Assembly (NCBI RefSeq): GCF_000264905.1
Contig: NW_006763148.1
Span: 1,223,431-1,287,430 of the forward strand
Direction of reading: 5' to 3'
DNA: 64,000 nt
Origin: Stereum hirsutum FP-91666 SS1
Taxonomy: Eukaryota > Basidiomycota > Agaricomycetes > Russulales > Stereaceae
The notes beneath the pieces are model-generated. The model was not told the origin of the DNA. It did no database searches and saw only the letters and a list, made by a program, of their open reading frames with translations. The position numbers and the translations under genes are program-made. Shown here piece after piece: positions 1-11,874 of the stretch; the first letter of the stretch is position 1, and each line of letters begins with the position of its first letter.

Positions 1-1280
1 CGAGAACTAGGATATAGATCAAAAGTAATGCTACTCGATATAGGGGAATTGGGGCTCTCATAAGATATACGCACCTTGACCTGGCTGGACATTAAATAAC
101 TGTTATGTATGAGCAGGATGAGCGACTCGGCGATACCTGTCGTCCACAATGCTCACGATGAGGGACGGAGAGCAGCACTGTCAACGTACCAGAAGTACCC
201 GACCGGAAAATACGGGCCTTGCCGGACTCCTTTCCCTTGACTGCCAGCGTTGGCGACATTCTCGAGAAACAAGAAAGAGATGGGAAGAAAGTCGTGGTAC
301 GCAGCGTCGATGAACTTCAAAAAAGGTTTAGTGAAGGAGTCGTCTTTGCAGTGAGAGTCTGAGACACGAGCAAGAGATGGGTATGACGTCGGGAACCGCG
401 CCACTACTGTTTGCCGAGCTCTGGAACGGGCAGCGTGGGAGATGCAAATTACCCCGTTTTGGAAGGCGAGTAGCGATTTCGTCCACGTCCACAACCTGCT
501 CCTAAACGGACCAGGTATCTACGAATTCGTATTCCATTCGATCATCCGACTAACAGTGCACGCATACACAGACAAAGACAAAGACGAGGGACTCCCCAAA
601 GTTCAAACCCCAAGAAAGAAAAAGGTGTATACGGGTAGAAAGAAAAAGAAAACTCAGAACAGAAAGAAAAGCAGGGTAGGTCAGGACCCGACAGGCCTAG
701 GACTGGTCAGGATCCGTCCGAGTCAGGACTCAGGACTACGACTGAACTGCGGGAGAAGCGAGGAGGGGAGAAATGATGATGGTGATGATGATGATGATGA
801 TATAATGTAGATAACAGTGATAGTAGCAGTACAAGGCGAGCGAGGCAAGGCATCAGGCATCAGGCATCGATGGGTCGTGCAGACTTGGACGGGCATGGGA
901 GGCATGGGCATGGGAAGGGTAGCAGCATGGAGAACGGAGGACGGAGGACGGAGAGGGGAGGGAACAACAGACGCGAGGGGAGAACGGGACGGAAAAAGCA
1001 GGGGTGCGGGAGATCAAGGTCAAGACGTGGAAGATCTAAACAAGAGGAAGGAAGAAGAAGAAGAAGGCGTGGGAGCACACACAATAGAAGGAAGAATAGG
1101 GATATATAAACAATGATGAGGATAAAAGTGAGTAGACTAAAATGCTATGGATGGCTGGATGAATGGATGGAAGGTGGAGTGGAGGGGTGAACGAGGAACG
1201 ATGCACGGGGAGAAAGGGAGGGATAAGCATCAAAGCATCACAGCAGATGGAACCAGGAAAGGACGAGTGAGTAGAAGAGG
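1..1280. other. Intergenic / 3' flank, no supported gene
   Basis: No gene is supported here. The right part, from about 770, is purine-rich on the + strand with short GAT, GGAG and GGAT runs. It probably includes the 3' untranslated region of the minus-strand PHD gene that ends at 1281. A 113-codon minus-strand frame at 153-494 shows no family I recognise and may be chance. Confidence 0.5.
775..804. repeat. GAT trinucleotide microsatellite
   Basis: A short run of GAT/GGT-GAT trinucleotides ends in gatgatata. It is non-coding as far as can be seen, and a typical hypervariable simple repeat. Confidence 0.7.
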
Positions 1281-4212
1281 TCATGAAGCCCCTGCCCTCC
1301 TCTCCCTCGTTTTTGCCGCCCCCGGCCCAAACTTCTCCTGAAACGAGATCAACTCCTCCATCAACTCCTCCATCATCCTCATCGACGACGTCTCTTCGCT
1401 CGCTCCCCCACCCAGTCTCGCCACCTTCTCCTGCAAAGGCGACTCCACCAACGGTGCTCCATCTTCTCCGAAGACCATACCCTCATCCGCAGGGAGAGCC
1501 GTATTCTCCTTCACAACCGCCCTCAACGCTTCCCGCCTTTTCGTCCTCTCCATATCATTCGCCTGCTCCCTCCCAACCCAATCAATCAGCGCCTTCACCC
1601 TCTTATTCATATCTCCCACGCTCATCCTCTTCCCGGGCCACTTCACCTTCACCCCCCTCTCCATCGTCCTCTCCATCGACTCTCCCCTCCCTGCATGCCC
1701 GTGCCCATGTCCGTGTCCGTGTCCATGTCCGTGTCCCAGCCCAAAGCCCGTCCCAGTCGAGGAACCGAACCCCGAACCCGGCACTTCGAGCGGCCTCGGA
1801 ACCTCCGTCGGCAATATATGTTCCAAATGCGCCAGATAATCCGGTAGGTTCCAAGACGTGAGCAACGACTGCTGCGAAACAAAATACGCATGCGAGTTCA
1901 GATACGCTCTCGCTCCCTGTCCCCCTCCACCTCCCACACTCCCTCCCCCTCCACCACTGTTCGGACCTCCACCTCCACTGACAGAGGAATTCTGGGCAGC
2001 GGCCTGAGCCCTCGACGACGGCGTCCGCGTCAAGACACCAGGTGTCCCGGGCCCGTCTTCCGCACCGGCGTTAAGGATGTTGTTGTTACCGCTGGTCGCG
2101 TTATTGGCGTTATTTCCTCCTCTGGAAGCGCGCGCCGAGTCTTGTTTAGCGCCAGCGCTGCCGCCTCCGCCGCCCGCTCCACGACGCGAGGGCGTGGACG
2201 TATTCTTCGAGCGTGCGTTGTTGTTGGACGTGCGTCGGGAGTTGCTGGGTCCAGCGGATGAAGAAGCGTTGGCCGGTAGATTCGCCGCTGTACCTAAATA
2301 TGGACCCACACATCACATCACCAGCCACATCAAACATCACGTGTCAGCAACGCGTTCCGAGCACTTCAAACTCAAAACAAAGTGTGCACCAAAAAGGAGG
2401 GAGATAAAACACGAAACAAAGTCGGGTAGGTGGGCACAGGAAAGGGAAAAAAACTCCAACACACCTCCTTCCTCGTATTCGGCCGCCGCGATTTCTTGCT
2501 GTTGCTGCACAGCGGACTTTCGACCTCCTCTCCGCCGAGATGCGGCAGCAGCCTTGGGGGCCGGGGGAGGCATGCTGGCAGATGCGTTCTTGTTGGTGGG
2601 GATAGGGGCGCTTGGCGTCACGTCACGTTGCTCCTGCGCTGCGCTGGACGGAGCGGGGACGGCGGCGGCGGCGGCGGTAGCAGCGCTGATGGCGGCGTGA
2701 TGGTCTGAGGGCGTAGAGGAAGACCTCGTCCGCTTATTCGATTCGCTAATGGTAGCGAGTGATGAGAAGAGAACGGGCGAACGGGAGAACGAGCACGGCA
2801 CGGGGTATCGGGGTCGAGGTCATTTCAGGTCATCATGTCATATGTAGAAGAAGGGGAAGGAAGAAGTCAGCGCGTGAGACTTTTTGGGTTGGTGCGTGGC
2901 GAGGGGGCGAGTGGGTAATAAAAGAAAAAGAGGTAGGTAGGCAAAAATAAAGCGGTCAGGGTACGCACAGGAACGCATCCTCCTCGGTCCTCTTTCGCTT
3001 CTTCCGTCCGTTGGGCGCCTCCATCGATGGGCCAGCTCCAGGACCGGGCGTAGACGCCGACGGTGCTGGTTGCTGATCGTCATTGGCGTCTCCGTGCCCG
3101 TTCACACTGCCACTGACAGAGGCGGAAGATCGTTTGGTATCGCGAGCGGCTTCAATTGCGGTGGCCTCCATGATCGCCTTCAGGCTTTCGTCGTAGGCAG
3201 CATCGCGGCTGTTCATCGTATTGCGGCGTTTGGGGGGTTTGAGCAATTGGGTGGGCGAGTGCGATCGCGAGTTGCGTTGGACGGAGGTGGGATTATGGTG
3301 GGATGCGGCGGAGGAGTGACGAGGGCGTTTGGCGAGCCTCCTGGTGTGGGGAGGATCGTTGTCAGGATGTTTGTTTTTGAGAGGATGACTTCGGTGGCGC
3401 GTCGGGGATGACGGCGGCACAGAAGGGGGCGAGAACGAAATAGAGGGGAGGTTGATTGGGAAGGAGAACGTACTTGAGAAGGTCTTGGTGAAGTTCAGGT
3501 TTGCATTGCTCACAGTAGTAGTCGCGGTTTTTCAGCTCTTCCGCGTCGTTATAGCCCATACAGAGACCATGCTGCCAGACATTACAGATCTCGCACATTA
3601 CCATGAACTCTCCTGCATCGGCATCATCGTCGCCATTGCCTGAACAAAACAAGACGAAAAAGTCGAGATGAGAAAAGAGGGGAGAAAAGACGCGAATCGC
3701 GAAGAGAGCAAAAGTGGAGAAATCGACGTACCGGTGCTGCCGCAGACGCACCGCGTAACTGAGTCCTCCTCCGGCGGAGCGTCGAGGAGATCCATGGCCA
3801 CGTCCGTGGGCGTATCGATCTGAGGAGAGAGAAACTCGACTGGAATCTCCTCGATGACGAGTCTATCTTTTTCCTTCCCCTTGCGCTTGGAGCGACCGTT
3901 CTGGGCGGCGACGGAGGGGGCTACCGTGTTTGGGCCGTTCTTGTGGGGCTCGTCCAGAGCAGTGTCGTCCGTTCCGTCGCGTTTGTTGCGTTTGTTGCGA
4001 GACGAACTGTTGGTGGATGTGAGTGCCGGTCTGTGGTTGTTGCCTTGAGCGTTGTGGGCCGGGGCGCCGTTGTTGGTCGGGGTGTTGGCGAGGTCGGGGG
4101 CAGAGTCTGGGGATGTCGAGGTGGATGTCGAGTGTGACGGTGCGGAGCGACGGCCTGAACGACGAGTTTCGCGAGGGGAGAGCGGGGGGCCCATCGTCGC
4201 CGTCTGAGCCAT
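1281..4212 (-). CDS. PHD-finger transcriptional regulator, Cti6-like
   Basis: Five exons: 4212-3732, 3639-3474, 3388-2969, 2745-2465 and 2293-1281. Together they are 2361 nt, 786 aa. A C4HC3 PHD finger lies at about residues 153-207. It starts RCVCG, contains CEICNVWQHG and ends YYCEQC; this form is typical of Cti6, the Rpd3L histone-deacetylase subunit that reads methylated H3K4. The rest is low complexity with basic nuclear signals (KRKGKEK, GRKKRKR), poly-Gly and poly-Ala tracts and a Gly-His repeat at about 636-651. One ordered block, about residues 577-619 (ARAYLNSHAYFVSQQSLLTS onward), probably serves protein contacts. The start MAQTATMG at 4212 is chosen because an in-frame upstream Met at 4326 adds only unconvincing residues. 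The likely role is chromatin-linked repression. The PHD class is sure, and orthology to Cti6 is inferred. Confidence 0.82.
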
Positions 4213-5591
4213 GGGTGGTGAAAGGGGAAGGGCGAAGGAGGGCCGTGCGCTCTCTCTCAGACAAATGACCTCCGCGATCTGGTCACCAAACTCTCCCACG
4301 GCCCTTCTCTTCCTCTGCTCTTCCATCTCCTCTCCGCCCGCCCCCGCACCCCCCCGTCCTCATCGTCCTCCCTCTCTTTCTCCCTCCCAGCTCAACGGTA
4401 CGAACGGCGAGGTCGATGGCCGTCGTGGGCTCTCCGGCGTGCCCCCCATGTCCCCTCCTAACCCCGTCATCCTCACTCCATCTATCCCGCCCCTTCCCTC
4501 TCATCCCCTGTGGCCCTCCAGAGCTCCATCGCTCGAAGAACCCATCTGCGCTCTCTTTTCTCTGTCGATGTCGGTACGCTCTCTGTCTCTCCTCCCCTCG
4601 CCCATTTAAACCCGCATCGATTGGCGACCTCTGCATTTCGCGCGCCGTATCCGTTTCGGCTCCGATCCGATCACGTGAGTTTTGCATGATCTCGCAACGC
4701 GTCGCGTCACGCGTCTTGACCATATTTCCGCAACGCGCGATGGACGTGTCTTTTTGGTACGGGAAGAGCTATGCGAAGATTTGGTGGTGCGTCGTCTCTG
4801 TCTTAGTCTAGCTTAAGGCGATGGTGGGCAATTAGGTGGTTGTAGATGGAGGGGGTGGGCTGGTATGAGGTGGGAATGACATAGGGCCATCGTGAATGCT
4901 CGTATGTTTAAGTATCACTGCAATTAGAAATGAAATACCCGTGTCCACAGTCTCCTCTGTCGAGCAGTCACCCGAATGGCAACAGCGAAGAACCTGCATA
5001 TCGGCACAACGAAAGAGACTCGTTTGGAAGGGCCCGTAGTCTGATAGCCTGGAAATTCAGCCCATGCTTCATCGATGGGACGGGCTCCCAATATTCATCT
5101 TCAAAGCGTACGTTTGGCTGGCTGGACACCAAATAGTAAGGTATGTTAAAAATCCCTCGATCAAGATACGTATTGATGTGCGAACATGCGCATGGAACGA
5201 GTCAACGTTCCGTGCTCGTAACGGGGTTGAAAACACCCTGGCGTATGGCGTGTAGCCCAGCGAGTGTCGTAGTACATAAACCTACCGAATAGAAGGCTGC
5301 CAACCCAACACGAAAGGAAAGCAAGAATAATCTCGGAGGTTGAGACTGACGACGGGCCACACAATACTTCGACGATCGGGAATAGCCGGGTGCCACAACG
5401 ATTTTTCCACTGACCATGATCGAGTCAACTTTGAAGTTGAGTCGTACTTACAGCTCTAACCGTCCTGCACACAGTCTATCGTTCGCCTCGGCAAAAGTAA
5501 CTCTACAAAACTACGTATCTGACCTGGATAGACCTAGAGCAAACCTGAGCACTCATAAAACGGAGCCTGCTAAGCCACAAACCCTCCAAAC
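4213..5591. other. Divergent promoter region, PHD gene / ILV1
   Basis: This gap of about 1.4 kb separates the minus-strand PHD gene from the plus-strand ILV1. The first 400 bases are C/T-rich on the + strand, consistent with a 5' leader of the PHD gene. I see no convincing TATA box, RNA gene or open frame with family resemblance. Confidence 0.5.
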
Positions 5592-8500
5592 ATGACTTCC
5601 CAAACGAACGAATACAGCTCGCACGCCCCCGAACCCATCCCCACCCCATCCTCATCCAGCACATCGCCCTCAACACCATGGCCCCGTCTCGGCGCACACA
5701 ACGTCCTCCCATCCGGCCATCCCGACTACCTCCGCCTCATCCTCTCCTCCAAAGTCTACGACATCCTCTCCGAGACCCCGCTCGTGCATGCGCCCAACCT
5801 GAGCGCGAAGCTCGGGAACCAGGTGTATTTGAAGAGGGAGGATCTGCAGGAGGTGTTCAGTTTTAAGATACGGGGGGCGTATAATTTCATGGCGAGTCTG
5901 ACGGAGGAGGAGAGGTGGAAGGGCGTCGTTACGTGCAGTGCCGGTTAGTTGTGCGTTCTCACTTCTCATCTCAACCCATCCATCCTCCCATTCTCTCCAT
6001 CCAAGAAACTCACACAGAACAACCTTGGTCCTGGTTTTGATTCCGTGAATAATGCAGGCAATCACGCCCAAGGCGTCGCCCTCTCCGGCTCCAGACTCGG
6101 CATCCCCTGCACCATCGTCATGCCCAAAGGCACCCCCAGCATCAAAACCCGCAACGTCTCCCGCCTCGGCGCCAAAGTCGTCCTACACGGCTCAGACTTC
6201 GACGAAGCCAAAGCCGAATGCGCGCGCCTCGCCTCCGCGCACGGCCTCATCTTCGTGCCCCCCTACGACGACCCGCTCGTCATCGCCGGCCAAGGAACAG
6301 TCGGGATGGAGATCCTGAAGCAGACGCCCGATTCCCAGAGCCTCGATGCGGTTTTTGCGGCGGTCGGTGGTGGGGGGTTGGTTGCGGGTATATGTGAGTA
6401 TGTGAAGAGGATTGGGAGTCCGGAGACGAGGGTGTTTGGCGGGGAGACGTTCGATGGGGACGCGATGGAGAGGAGTTTGAGGGAGGGGAGGAGGGTGACG
6501 TTGGATGATGTGGGGCCGTTTAGTGATGGGACGGCGGTGAGGATCGTGGGTGAGGAGCCGTTCAGGGTCTGTAAGGAGCATTTGGACGGGGTCGTGAAGG
6601 TGGATAACGACGAGATCTGCGCGGCCATTAAGGATATCTTCGAAGGTACGTACACCACCTCTATTCTCTGGCCTTGTCTCACGATCTACAACGTCTGTTT
6701 TCTATCTACCTGCAGAGACACGGTCCATCACAGAGCCCGCAGGCGCACTCGGACTCGCATGTCTAAAACGTTACATAGTCGAAAACAAGCTCGTCGGCGC
6801 AGGGAAGAAGTTCGTCGCCGTCGTCAGCGGTGCGAATATGAACTTTGACAGGCTCAGGTTCGTCGCTGAGCGTGCAGAGCTCGGTGAAGGGAGGGAATGC
6901 CTTTTGACCGTTGACATACCCGAACGACCGGGAAGGTCAGTCCGTCCGTCCCCCTTTGACGCTTTCATTTCGGTCGTTGTGCGCTATCGCCGTCCGATTC
7001 ATTCATACTTTCCGAGATCTGTGACTCCTCTCCTCTTACCGCACACCATGTTGTTTTCCCTCCTCGCATACTACCTTCCTCTCCCTCATCTACTCTCAAA
7101 CTAACTCACCGACCCCACAGTTTCTTCGCCCTCCACACAATAATCCACCCCCGCGCCGTCACCGAATTCGCCTACCGCTACTCCTCCTCCTCTCGCGCGC
7201 ACATCTTCCTCTCCTTCAAACTCGAGACACTCGACCGAGCCTCCGAAGTCGCGGATCTGCTCGCGGCGATGGAGAGGCAGGAGATGAAGGGGTACGATAT
7301 TAGTGATGATGAGATGGCGAAGACGCATGCGAGGTATATGATTGGGGGGACGTCAGATGTGGGGGATGAGAGGTTGTTTAGGTTTGGTGAGTTTTTCTTT
7401 CTTTTCTTTGGCTTGCCGTTTTTTTTTTTGGCGTGGTTGCCTTTTTTGCGTGGTTGCTTGCCCGCTTGCGTGGGTTTTTCTTGTTGCACGCTTGGGCGTG
7501 TATGCGATCGGGACTTGGGACTTCGTTCGTACGCCGACAACGCGCGAACGAGCGGGCGGATGGGTGGCGTTCTCGCTTGTTCATTCCCCGTCTCCTCGTC
7601 GCTCGCCTTCCATTTACGCCTCGCCTCCATACCCGCCCCTGCACTTGCATGTTTCTCTTTCACATTTCCTTCCGCGGAAGGAGAACGCAAGCAAGCATAT
7701 CCAACGCCAACGCAATGCAGTGCAACGCTACGTTCTTTCAGCCCTGACATTTTAGCTCGTGATGCAGGCTACTTGGCTAGCGTATCCTGCCTTGCGCTGT
7801 CTTGCATCCGAATCATCTGAATCTTGCTCAACGTCATGACATGATATATTCGGGCTTGTGGCACCGCGGTTGCGGTGCGATCGCCTGTGCAGCTGCTCTG
7901 GGTGGGGTCGAAATCGAACTCTATGATACTCAACTACTTTTTGTGAATGATATTCAATCGGCGGTTCCGGCTCACGGCTGCGGTTACTTACGGCCAGGGC
8001 CGTGCGCGCTACGAACGCCACATATCGCGTTACGAGCCAATCTGATAATGATAATGCTATGATTGCTGCGTCACCTTCACTTATCTCGCATTTCGCATTA
8101 AAACATAAGAGGTACTTTGGTGACTGAGGAGCGGGACGCAGGTTGGAGTGGTCATGACTCGGTTGGTTGGTCGATTTGCGATGCGACTAGGTCACTTGTG
8201 CCAGCTAAGTCGCTCTTGGCTTAGCAGCACCAGCACCCTGTGGCTCCTCCTCCTCAGCACCAGCCCTGAGTGTGTTCAGTAGGCCCTGGGCAGCTATGTA
8301 ATGCGTAATGTGTACGAATGTCGTGCAGGGATTTGTGGTCACATCGCGAGTGATCGGAGAGGAGTAGTAGTGCGGATGGGTCTCGAGTGTCTATGGTGCT
8401 GTTCACTTAGTCACCACATAAAATAGACAACCGCCAAATTCGTCAGTGCGGCATCGAAAATCCAATTTATTGAAAGAAAATTCCTGGGCCTTGTTCAAAA

Positions 8501-9374
8501 AACCTGGGCTTTCCGGAAATCAATAAACAATTCATTTAAATATTATTATTTGGCGGGGGACCGCCAAATTCGAGCGGTGTCAATTTTTTAACTCCTTCAG
8601 TTTTGGATATTTTCGAAATCTGTCTTGGGGATTTGTTCCTCTTGTCAAAAGGAGCACTTTTACAAGACAGATAAGAAAATAAGGACGAAATGGCCCGCCT
8701 ATGTCCGGTTCTCACGCGCTGTTCGCTTTATGCGGTGACTAAGTGAACAGCACCATAGCCGACTGTATATCCATCATCTCATCATCTGGCCATCTAGGGT
8801 CTCTGGATCTTTGAGCCTGCATACCTCCGCATTGCAGCCTGTCGTGCATCTCGGTCATTCGTGCACCCCCTCCTGTTTATTCTTAGCCCGTTTAACTCGT
8901 ATCTCTTTGGTTGTGCTTCGTTTCCTGTGTGCCGTGCTGACACTTTTTTTGTGAATCGGTGCATAGAATTCCCCGAACGACCCGGCGCGTTGCGAAAGTT
9001 CCTCTCGTCACTGCACAAAGGATGGAACGTCTCGCTGTTCCACTACCGCAATCACGGGGCCGGTAAGTCCGCGTTCTAACTCATTCCTCTCCCCCCACCC
9101 CTCCGTCCGTCTAAATCTCACAACGAGCCGATCTGACCATTCGTATCGTTCTCCTTTAATCTCCGCCCCCTGCATGTGATATGGAATACGGACATGGACA
9201 TGGACATGGACGTTGAACCCTGCCCCCGCGCGCACAGATCTCGGCAAAGTCCTCGCTGGCATCCAGGCTCCACCGGAAGATTCGGAAAAGTTCGACGCGT
9301 TCTTGAAGGAGCTCGGATATCCGTACGTCGAGGAGACGGAGAACCCGGTGTATAAGCGGTACATGCGCTCCTAG
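5592..9374 (+). CDS. ILV1: Threonine dehydratase (threonine ammonia-lyase), mitochondrial
   Basis: PLP enzyme that deaminates threonine to 2-oxobutanoate, the first committed step of isoleucine synthesis. Six exons: 5592-5943, 6058-6645, 6716-6935, 7121-7386, 8967-9062 and 9238-9374; 1659 nt, 552 aa, normal for the family. The catalytic part carries the PLP lysine in SFKIRGA (Lys92), [13 protein letters not shown] across the first intron, a glycine loop (AAVGGGGL) and [11 protein letters not shown]. Two C-terminal ACT-like regulatory domains follow, at about 382-455 and 475-552. They begin IPERPGSFF and [14 protein letters not shown] and contain [10 protein letters not shown], the feedback site for isoleucine and valine. 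The N-terminus is Ser/Pro-rich. Intron 4 (7387-8966, 1580 bp) is far longer than the others (70-185 bp) and holds an inverted-repeat element. Intron 5 contains a short GGACAT repeat. Confidence 0.95.
7387..8966 (+). other. Unusually long ILV1 intron 4
   Basis: The donor is TTTG/GTGAGT and the acceptor CATAG/AATTC. Splicing restores RLFRF-EFPERPG, the conserved start of the second ACT domain, so this is a real intron and not a broken gene. It contains the 366-bp MITE at 8392-8757 plus about 1.2 kb of sequence with no recognisable gene. Confidence 0.85.
8392..8757. mobile_element. MITE with TA-flanked terminal inverted repeats
   Basis: A 366-bp element inside ILV1 intron 4. The left end reads TATGGTGCTGTTCAC (8392 onward) and continues CTTAGTCACC. 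The right end (about 8727-8757) is its exact reverse complement over at least 24 bases, with one mismatch beyond that before the match resumes in CATAAA. TA at both outer edges fits a Tc1/mariner-type target duplication. The interior is AT-rich with no open frame, so the element is non-autonomous. CCGCCAAATTCG occurs twice (8431, 8561), and a 9-bp-stem hairpin (8548-8569) uses the second copy. Confidence 0.85.
9186..9212 (+). repeat. GGACAT hexanucleotide repeat in ILV1 intron 5
   Basis: About four tandem copies of GGACAT lie just before the acceptor of the last ILV1 intron. It is a simple repeat with no coding role. Confidence 0.65.
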
Positions 9375-9936
9375 AAGCACGTATGCATTCCGGGCGAGCA
9401 GGCAGGCAAGGAAGGAAGGAAGAAAGGAAATTCGTAAGGTGACACTAGTAAAAAGTCAAACTAGTTACTAGTAGCGGCGTGCAGTATTACATACAATAAT
9501 GATACATCGCCTCGGCTCGAGCTTCGAGGGTGGGAGGGCCCAGAGTGAGGGAGCCGAGAAAGATGAAGAGATGAAGAGACGTGGAAGCGAACTGGAAGGA
9601 AGGGAGAACATAGATTGTACACTGTACAGACAACCGAGTCGGAGGCGAGCACGACGTGTATGTATTTACCTGTATTTACAGGTACGTAGACGGGGTGAAT
9701 GTATACAGCCAGAGCAGTGATCAAGAGTAAGATGAGAGTGTATGGGATACAAATAGGTGAGGATCATGAACAGCAGACCGAGCGACCGAAAGAGCAAAGG
9801 AGGAAGAAGAAAAAAGGCAGAAGAAACTGAAAACCACGCATGTACTATGTCTGAAATCTGAAAGTAAAGGGAGATGAAAGATGAAGATAGAGGAAAGTCG
9901 TGATCGTGATCGTGAAAATGTGGAGGAAGAAACCGA
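9375..9936. other. Convergent 3' intergenic region
   Basis: It lies between the ILV1 stop and the stop of the minus-strand terpene cyclase. The sequence is purine-rich on the + strand with short ACTAGT motifs near 9445-9475. No gene is seen; both 3' untranslated regions probably end here. Confidence 0.5.
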
Positions 9937-11874
9937 TTACATGACAGCAGCCGTCCGCGGCCTCTTCCTGTTGACGTTGAGGAACTTGACCACTTTAAAG
10001 TTGAACACCGAACGGACGTTCTCCTTGAACGACCGTCTCGACGCCTCGCTGCTCGTCGGCGACACAGGCGACACAGGAGTGATCGTACCAGAGTGGGGTC
10101 TCTTGAGGATCTGGATCGGCGCGGGAGGCGCCTTCCTGCGAGGGAGAGGTACTGTCGTCGTCAACGTCAACGTCGAGACGTCTGAATCCCGAACGGCCTC
10201 CAGCGATTCTATCGCGTTGATCGCCATCGCCGTCGTCAATCCCCGATTCCCAATCTTCACCCCTGACGATCCATACTTGTATACCCATCCCGCCTCCCAC
10301 CCTCCATCCTCGCTCTGCAACCGCAACAGCAGCCGCATATCGAGCTCATCCCTCACACCAACCGTCGCGCATGCTAGAACGCGCATCGCCAGTGCCAACG
10401 CGTCCCCAGCCGCCCCTATCCGTTCCCGCAGCCGTTCCTTCAAAACCGGCTTGAGCTTCGCGTGTAGCTTCTCGTCGTCCGTGCTCTCGAGTAGGCGACT
10501 GACGAAGTACAGGAAACATTCTGCCGTCTCGTAATAGCGCGTTCCGTCGAGGTACGCGCGGTGTTGGAGTACGCCGTGTACCCACTCCAGAGTGGGACGA
10601 AGTTCGCTTCCGCGGCCGTGTGAGTAGAAGAGGCTCAGTACGTTCACGCAGACGACGGGATCGATGCGAGGTCGTCCGTGATCGAAGTATGTCTGAAGAG
10701 GATCCGAATTAGGTATATTGATAATGAAAGGAGGAGTCGCAAAGGGCTTACCATGACGATACCGTCCTCATTGCGGTATTGCAGTATTTCGTTCATTACT
10801 AGTCGAGCCGTCTGGTCGTCCGCGTGAGTGACAGTCAGCCCTATTGACGTCGTGTCAAGGTCGTATGGGAATGTTTCAGTCGTAAGTGCGGGTGCCTCTG
10901 CCATCGCGGGGAAAAGTAAGGTTCAGTTGGCGTCAATTGGCTGGGAAGATGGAGTGCGTTACCTCGGAAGAAATTCCACTTGGTCGGATGATGTACAAAA
11001 TTTACAAGAGATCTATTCGCGTACCCTGTCAGTTATGACCGGCTACAAAGAAGCCAAAGAAGTAGGTACGCACCTGTCTTTTGTGGCCTCCAAGATAAGT
11101 AACTGCGCGAAGTTATCCCCGATCTTCTCGCCGGTATCCGTTTCAGAGTCGAGCACCCCGGCTCGCGTCTGGAGAAACCCTCGTGCTCGAGCAACAGGGT
11201 CACCGACCAGGTACCTAATCGCCCTCCTGACGTTCTCAGGCCTGTCCCAGACGATGCCGTGAAGGCCGAGAGAGCGTGCAGAGAGGACGTTATCCGGTTT
11301 GTCGTCCACAAACACCGTAGTGGCGGGGTCAGCCTCGATTTGATGAAGAACGTGCTGGTTATTACCGAACAAAGAGATCATTATGCGTGAGAAGGCGCTA
11401 CGATAACAGCTGAGCGAGCATGCATACCTTGAAGAACCCAACGTTTGGCTTCCGCATACCGGCAGCCGCAGACGTGAAGATGTCGTCGAAGACGTCCCAC
11501 CGTGCAGGCTTCCCCCGCAATACTTCGTAATCGGGTTGAGAAATATTGGACATGGCGTACACTCGAAGCGTCCCTGAAGACTCCTCCTTCAGCGTACGTA
11601 TGAATTGAATGAACTCGTCGTTGGCCTCTAACGAGGCACATGCATCATCGATGGCTCGGGAAAGCTCCATGGGGCCCAGAGAGTACTGCTCGCTGAGGAG
11701 GCGGTAGCATTCTTCTTGAGATATCCGGGCACATTCGTAGAGAGCCCATGTAGGACTGTGTAGAATGGCCTTGAACATACGGGGTGGAATCGACGTGGTG
11801 GTTTTGGGAGACCATGACCAGAGAACGTCGCCGAGATCGAAGATGAGGACCGAACAACGAGGTGAGAGAGACAT
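9937..11874 (-). CDS. HAD-like / class II terpene cyclase fusion (drimane-type sesquiterpene synthase family)
   Basis: Five exons: 11874-11428, 11354-11074, 11012-10963, 10897-10752 and 10692-9937; 1680 nt, 559 aa. Residues 1 to about 245 form a haloacid-dehalogenase fold. Motif I is VLIFDLGDVL with Asp13; the usual Asp two places later is Gly15. AMSNIS is motif II, GMRKPN carries the motif III Lys, and FVDDKPDNV (about 164-172) is motif IV. Residues from about 260 form a terpene-cyclase beta-type domain with D272-L-D274-T-T, the DxDTT acid motif of class II cyclases, and a QW-like QSEDGGW. This pairing is known from fungal AstC-type and bacterial drimenol synthases. There the cyclase protonates farnesyl diphosphate and the HAD part removes phosphate. 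The Ser/Lys-rich tail of about 65 residues is unusual. No P450 or other tailoring gene is adjacent. The family is firm and the product is inferred. Confidence 0.88.

Noticed and set aside
153..494. 113-codon minus-strand frame near the window edge
   Set aside because: No recognisable motif, and the model cannot be extended beyond the window.
7269..7820. Long plus-strand frame running into ILV1 intron 4
   Set aside because: It is in-frame or shadow read-through of the intron; splicing at 7387 restores the conserved ACT-domain sequence.
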